DNA of 23,371 nt from assembly GCA_965120355.1 (NCBI GenBank), contig CBCPMX010000139.1, positions 1 through 23,371 on the forward strand. The letters run 5' to 3'. The translations under genes were made by a program, and so were the position numbers. The stretch comes from CBCPMX01 sp965120355. Its GTDB lineage: Bacteria > Bacillota > Clostridia > Oscillospirales > Oscillospiraceae. Under the pieces are notes generated by a model, which saw only the letters and a program-made list of their open reading frames with translations, was not told the DNA's origin and did no database searches. Below, piece after piece: positions 23,287-23,371 of the stretch (position 1 is its first letter; every line of letters starts with the position of its first letter).

Positions 23287-23371
23287 CTAGATGGTGTCGT
23301 CAATAAACAAGGAGCCAAATAGCAATACAACGGATATGGACAGCAGCAACGAAAGAAGCGGCGTTTTTAGC
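23287..23371 (-). CDS. C-terminus of an unidentified membrane protein (partial)
   Basis: The leftward frame is open to the window edge and ends at TAG 23289-23287. The visible 27 residues include KTPLLSLLLSISVVLLFGSL followed by FIDDTI, a hydrophobic helix with a short acidic tail. That looks like the last transmembrane segment of a membrane protein. The stretch is too short to name a family, and it could be a chance open frame. Confidence 0.35.
   Translation of the reverse strand, partial: LKTPLLSLLLSISVVLLFGSLFIDDTI

Overview
The window is GC-rich, densely packed DNA from a low-copy chromosomal region of a Gram-positive anaerobe, most likely a gut Clostridia/Oscillospiraceae-type bacterium. 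This placement is inference. It rests on AGGAGG-type ribosome binding sites, frequent TTG/GTG starts, sigma-A promoters with 17-bp spacers, a T-box leader on hisS-aspS, lipoprotein solute-binding proteins and GPH/GH3 sugar genes. No rRNA, tRNA, CRISPR array, intact transposase or phage gene was seen.

Layout. 1-1.6 kb: the 3' part of an ABC solute-binding protein gene and a frameshifted small exported-protein gene, closed by a terminator. 1.7-9.3 kb: the most interesting block, a probable tannin/gallate module. Leftward, a solute-binding lipoprotein is followed by a subtype-B tannase-like esterase carrying a collagen-like Gly-X-Y stretch. Rightward, a LysR regulator is followed by a three-gene set resembling lpdC (UbiD-type decarboxylase), lpdB (UbiX-type prenyl-FMN synthase) and lpdD. 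A near-identical 15-bp dyad (ATTCCGATTYGGAAT) lies upstream of both the leftward and rightward units. In both places it sits 28 bp (dyad centre to -35) from a TTGCNN-N17-TATGAT promoter, which is the expected geometry for one LysR activator driving both arms. The proposed flow is import, then ester hydrolysis to gallate, then decarboxylation to pyrogallol.

9.4-15.1 kb: a NagZ-like GH3 glycosidase (leftward), a GPH sugar symporter overlapping a HAD phosphatase (rightward), and an AraC regulator behind a perfect consensus promoter. 15.2-19.2 kb: a 1234-residue GH3 enzyme with reversed domain order and a C-terminal cohesin-like domain. Its 3' end runs into out-of-frame coding debris that resembles the end of a solute-binding protein.

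19.2-23.4 kb: a consensus promoter, a T-box leader, hisS and aspS. The last 91 bp of aspS and its flank are repeated 215 bp downstream. The window ends in the C-terminus of an unidentified leftward membrane protein. The sugar genes next to the gallate module could process the glycoside part of galloylated or other phenolic glycosides, but only proximity supports that link.
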